64,000 nt of DNA from Achromobacter marplatensis (GTDB lineage: Bacteria > Pseudomonadota > Gammaproteobacteria > Burkholderiales > Burkholderiaceae_B): assembly GCF_002209535.1 (NCBI RefSeq), contig NZ_NJIG01000003.1:62001-126000 (forward strand), read 5' to 3'. The first letter of the stretch is position 1, and the number at the start of each line of letters is the position of its first letter. Positions 62,342 through 64,000 of this stretch are shown here, piece after piece. Below the pieces are notes generated by a model. That model was not told the origin of the DNA. It worked only from the letters and a program-made list of their open reading frames with translations, and did no database searches. The translations under genes and the position numbers were made by a program.

Positions 62342-63184
62342 TTACCTCCACGTGACGCCAGCGGATTGGTATTGCCCCGTCTTGCCTTCAAGGAACCCGG
62401 TCAGGATCGCGTTAAAGTCATCGGGCCGCTCGTAGTAGGCTGTGTGTGCCGCGCAGGCCAGCAGCGCCAGTCGGCTGCGCGGCAGCAAATCGCGCGCGGC
62501 GATGCCGATGGCAGGAGGCACCACCTTGTCCTCTTCTCCCCAGATCAGTAACACCGGCCAGTCGTGCGCATTGAGCTTTGCGCCCACCACGTCCTGGTCC
62601 AGGTCTTGCGCGATGTAATCCCCCAGCGTGGCAAAGGATTCGGCTGCGCCCGGCGAGTTGTTGACCCGGAACTCCTCTTCCAGCATGGAAGGCGTGACCA
62701 GCGCCGAGTCGAAGATGACGCGCTGCATTTTGGTGGCGATCCCGTCGCGGGTCTGGTTATTGGCCCCCGCCCGGATCCGCCCGCGGGCTTCGTCGCCGAT
62801 GGGCACGAGCCCCATGCTTCCCACCAGGACGATCCCATCGACCTTGTCCGGATGCGCACAGGCGAACGCCGACACCGCATGCCCGCCGAGCGACGTGCCG
62901 ACAATGACCGCACGCTCCACGTCGACAGCCTGCAGCACGTCATGCAAGAACGCTGCATAGGCGGGAACGGAACAGGCGACGCCCTGCCCCTTCGCCGCAA
63001 AGCCATGGCCGGGCAGGTCGACGGCGAATGCGTGATAGCCGGCTTGGGCCAGAGCATCCAGGTTACGGACCCAGCGGTCGGCGCGTCCCCCGGTTCCATG
63101 GACAAACAACACGACTGGACCGGAAGTCCCGGATTCGAGTACCCGTGTGCGGGTTGTGCCGGCATTGATGGGATAACTGATCAT
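62342..63184 (-). CDS. Alpha/beta-fold hydrolase (MhpC-like)
   Basis: Hydrolase of 280 residues. The Ser nucleophile is in VGTSLGGHAV, the Asp in WGEEDKVVPP and the His in CAAHTAYYERP; the oxyanion HGTGG is at about residue 29. C-C or ester hydrolases of this size act in aromatic ring catabolism. It is the first gene of the operon, next to the IclR regulator with its two palindromes, and is translated six bases before the amidohydrolase. Confidence 0.92.
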   Translation of the reverse strand: MISYPINAGTTRTRVLESGTSGPVVLFVHGTGGRADRWVRNLDALAQAGYHAFAVDLPGHGFAAKGQGVACSVPAYAAFLHDVLQAVDVERAVIVGTSLGGHAVSAFACAHPDKVDGIVLVGSMGLVPIGDEARGRIRAGANNQTRDGIATKMQRVIFDSALVTPSMLEEEFRVNNSPGAAESFATLGDYIAQDLDQDVVGAKLNAHDWPVLLIWGEEDKVVPPAIGIAARDLLPRSRLALLACAAHTAYYERPDDFNAILTGFLEGKTGQYQSAGVTWR

Positions 63185-63207
63185 GGCAAGGTGTCTCCTT
63201 AATGTTT

Positions 63208-63224
63208 AATTCACTTAGTGAATT
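63208..63224. promoter_or_regulatory. Candidate IclR operator, copy 1
   Basis: AATTCACTTAGTGAATT is a perfect 8-bp palindrome around one base, 24 bases upstream of the operon's first ATG. It matches copy 2 (63351-63367) at 15 of 17 bases. Confidence 0.75.
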
Positions 63225-63350
63225 GCTTATTCACAAATAGAACGTAAGAGCGGGCGCAAATCTGGCTCGACCTATCCCGCCGGAGGAGCCGACGGGTTGG
63301 GGCCGACAGTGACGACGGCCCTTTGAAAAATAGGTATCCTGAAGTAGAAT

Positions 63351-63367
63351 AATTCACTAAATGAATT
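63351..63367. promoter_or_regulatory. Candidate IclR operator, copy 2
   Basis: AATTCACTAAATGAATT lies 57 bases before the IclR ATG. A further overlapping dyad, TGAATT-ATC-AATTCA, follows at 63362-63376. Two such sites 143 bases apart fit dimer-of-dimers binding by IclR proteins and control in both directions. Confidence 0.72.
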
Positions 63368-63423
63368 ATCAATTCATAAAATACTACTGATCCGAATACG
63401 GCGGCGATATAAGGGATTTCACC

Positions 63424-64000
63424 ATGACTACAAACTCTCAACCGCTTGTGGTTGGTTTATTGCGCGGGTTGTCGGTGTTGCGATGCTTTGACCACGGAAG
63501 GGAAATCCTGGGCAGCAGCGAAATCGCACGTATCACCGGCTTGCCACAACCCACCGTATGGCGTCTTTGCAAGACGCTCGAGCATGCCGGTTATCTCGTC
63601 ACGACCGACGGCGGCACGCGGTTCCGGCCGGGCCTGTCGATCCTGACGCTGGGCTATGCCGCGCTGGACTCCCTGGAAATCGCGGAACTGGCTCGCCCCT
63701 TCCTTAGCGAAATTGCCGCCCGTTTCAATGGTGCAGCAAGCTTGTCCACGCGCGAAGGCGTCTCGATGCTGTATGTGGAACGATGTGAAGCCAAGGGCAC
63801 CGTGCTGCACATCAATTTGCGGGTCGGATCAGAGGTTCCCATCATTCGGACGGGCACGGGATGGGGCTATCTGGCCGGACGCAAACCCGCCGAAAGGCAG
63901 GCCATCCTGGCCCAATGCAAAAGCGCGGATCCTGAGGCCTATCAACGATTCAGTGATCCCATGCAGGCAGCGCTTGAACAGTACCCAGCCGTAGGCTATG
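63424..64000 (+). CDS. IclR-family transcriptional regulator (partial at window end)
   Basis: The first 192 residues are visible. The helix-turn-helix reads GSSEIARITGLPQPTVWRLC at about 37-56, and the IclR effector domain follows (EIAARFNGAASLSTREGVSM). The start is ATG at 63424. It is divergent from the four-gene catabolic operon, with two matching palindromes between, so it is the likely repressor or activator of that operon and of itself. Confidence 0.92.
   Translation, partial: MTTNSQPLVVGLLRGLSVLRCFDHGREILGSSEIARITGLPQPTVWRLCKTLEHAGYLVTTDGGTRFRPGLSILTLGYAALDSLEIAELARPFLSEIAARFNGAASLSTREGVSMLYVERCEAKGTVLHINLRVGSEVPIIRTGTGWGYLAGRKPAERQAILAQCKSADPEAYQRFSDPMQAALEQYPAVGY

Noticed and set aside
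1-64000. CRISPR array, tRNA or rRNA genes, transposase or integrase
   Set aside because: No regularly spaced repeats, cloverleaf-like ends or recombinase motifs were recognised on either strand.

Overview
The window is 64 kb of GC-rich, densely coded chromosome. It most resembles the Achromobacter/Bordetella branch of the Alcaligenaceae (Betaproteobacteria). The clues are three periplasmic Bug-type (tripartite tricarboxylate) binding proteins with no membrane partners nearby, many small catabolic operons each beside its own LysR/IclR/ArsR/AraC-type regulator, and general codon and family content. This is inference from families; no rRNA, tRNA or other taxonomic marker is present. I saw no transposase, integrase, CRISPR array, tRNA or rRNA.

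Layout. 1-8.5 kb (minus strand): a compact operon with two amino-acid ABC binding proteins, an FAD-linked 2-hydroxyacid oxidase, a PLP aminotransferase, two permeases and the start of the ATPase, preceded by a TauD-like dioxygenase and a Bug protein. 8.6-13.5 kb: an FAD monooxygenase with divergent LysR, an alpha/beta hydrolase, and pyroglutamyl peptidase with divergent LysR. 13.6-15.1 kb: two exported proteins of unknown function. 15.2-19.7 kb: an FMN 2-hydroxyacid oxidase divergent from a LysR gene that carries a 3' frameshift, then a D-2-hydroxyacid dehydrogenase and a second Bug protein. 19.7-23.5 kb: envelope proteins and a RidA/LysR pair.

23.7-36.7 kb is an accessory-looking block bounded by two directly repeated copies of a ~60-bp sequence. 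It holds two short-chain dehydrogenases, a GlxA-type regulator, a complete RND tripartite efflux operon, a LysR regulator, an orphan haem O synthase-like UbiA enzyme and an MFS transporter. Just outside it are a DHA2-type MFS pump and the 3' remnant of a TetR gene.

39-52 kb: membrane-anchored malate:quinone oxidoreductase, a lipoprotein, the remnant of an aromatic-ring FAD monooxygenase, a TauE/SafE exporter, a GNAT/cupin pair, a succinate-semialdehyde-type dehydrogenase divergent from an AraC regulator, and an ArsR repressor with a quinone oxidoreductase. The ArsR pair shares an 18-bp operator, and the ArsR transcript is predicted to be leaderless. A small cytochrome c, an esterase and a lipoprotein follow. 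51.4-56.1 kb: a diguanylate cyclase divergent from an autotransporter. 56-59 kb: a DUF6152/membrane protein pair, LysR, a tautomerase and an SDR remnant. 59.1-64 kb: a four-gene catabolic operon (alpha/beta hydrolase, amidohydrolase, Bug protein, FAH-family hydrolase) divergent from an IclR regulator, with two matching 17-bp palindromes between them.

The main theme is scavenging of organic and amino acids by many small, separately regulated modules, with an inserted efflux/redox block and several decayed genes beside it.
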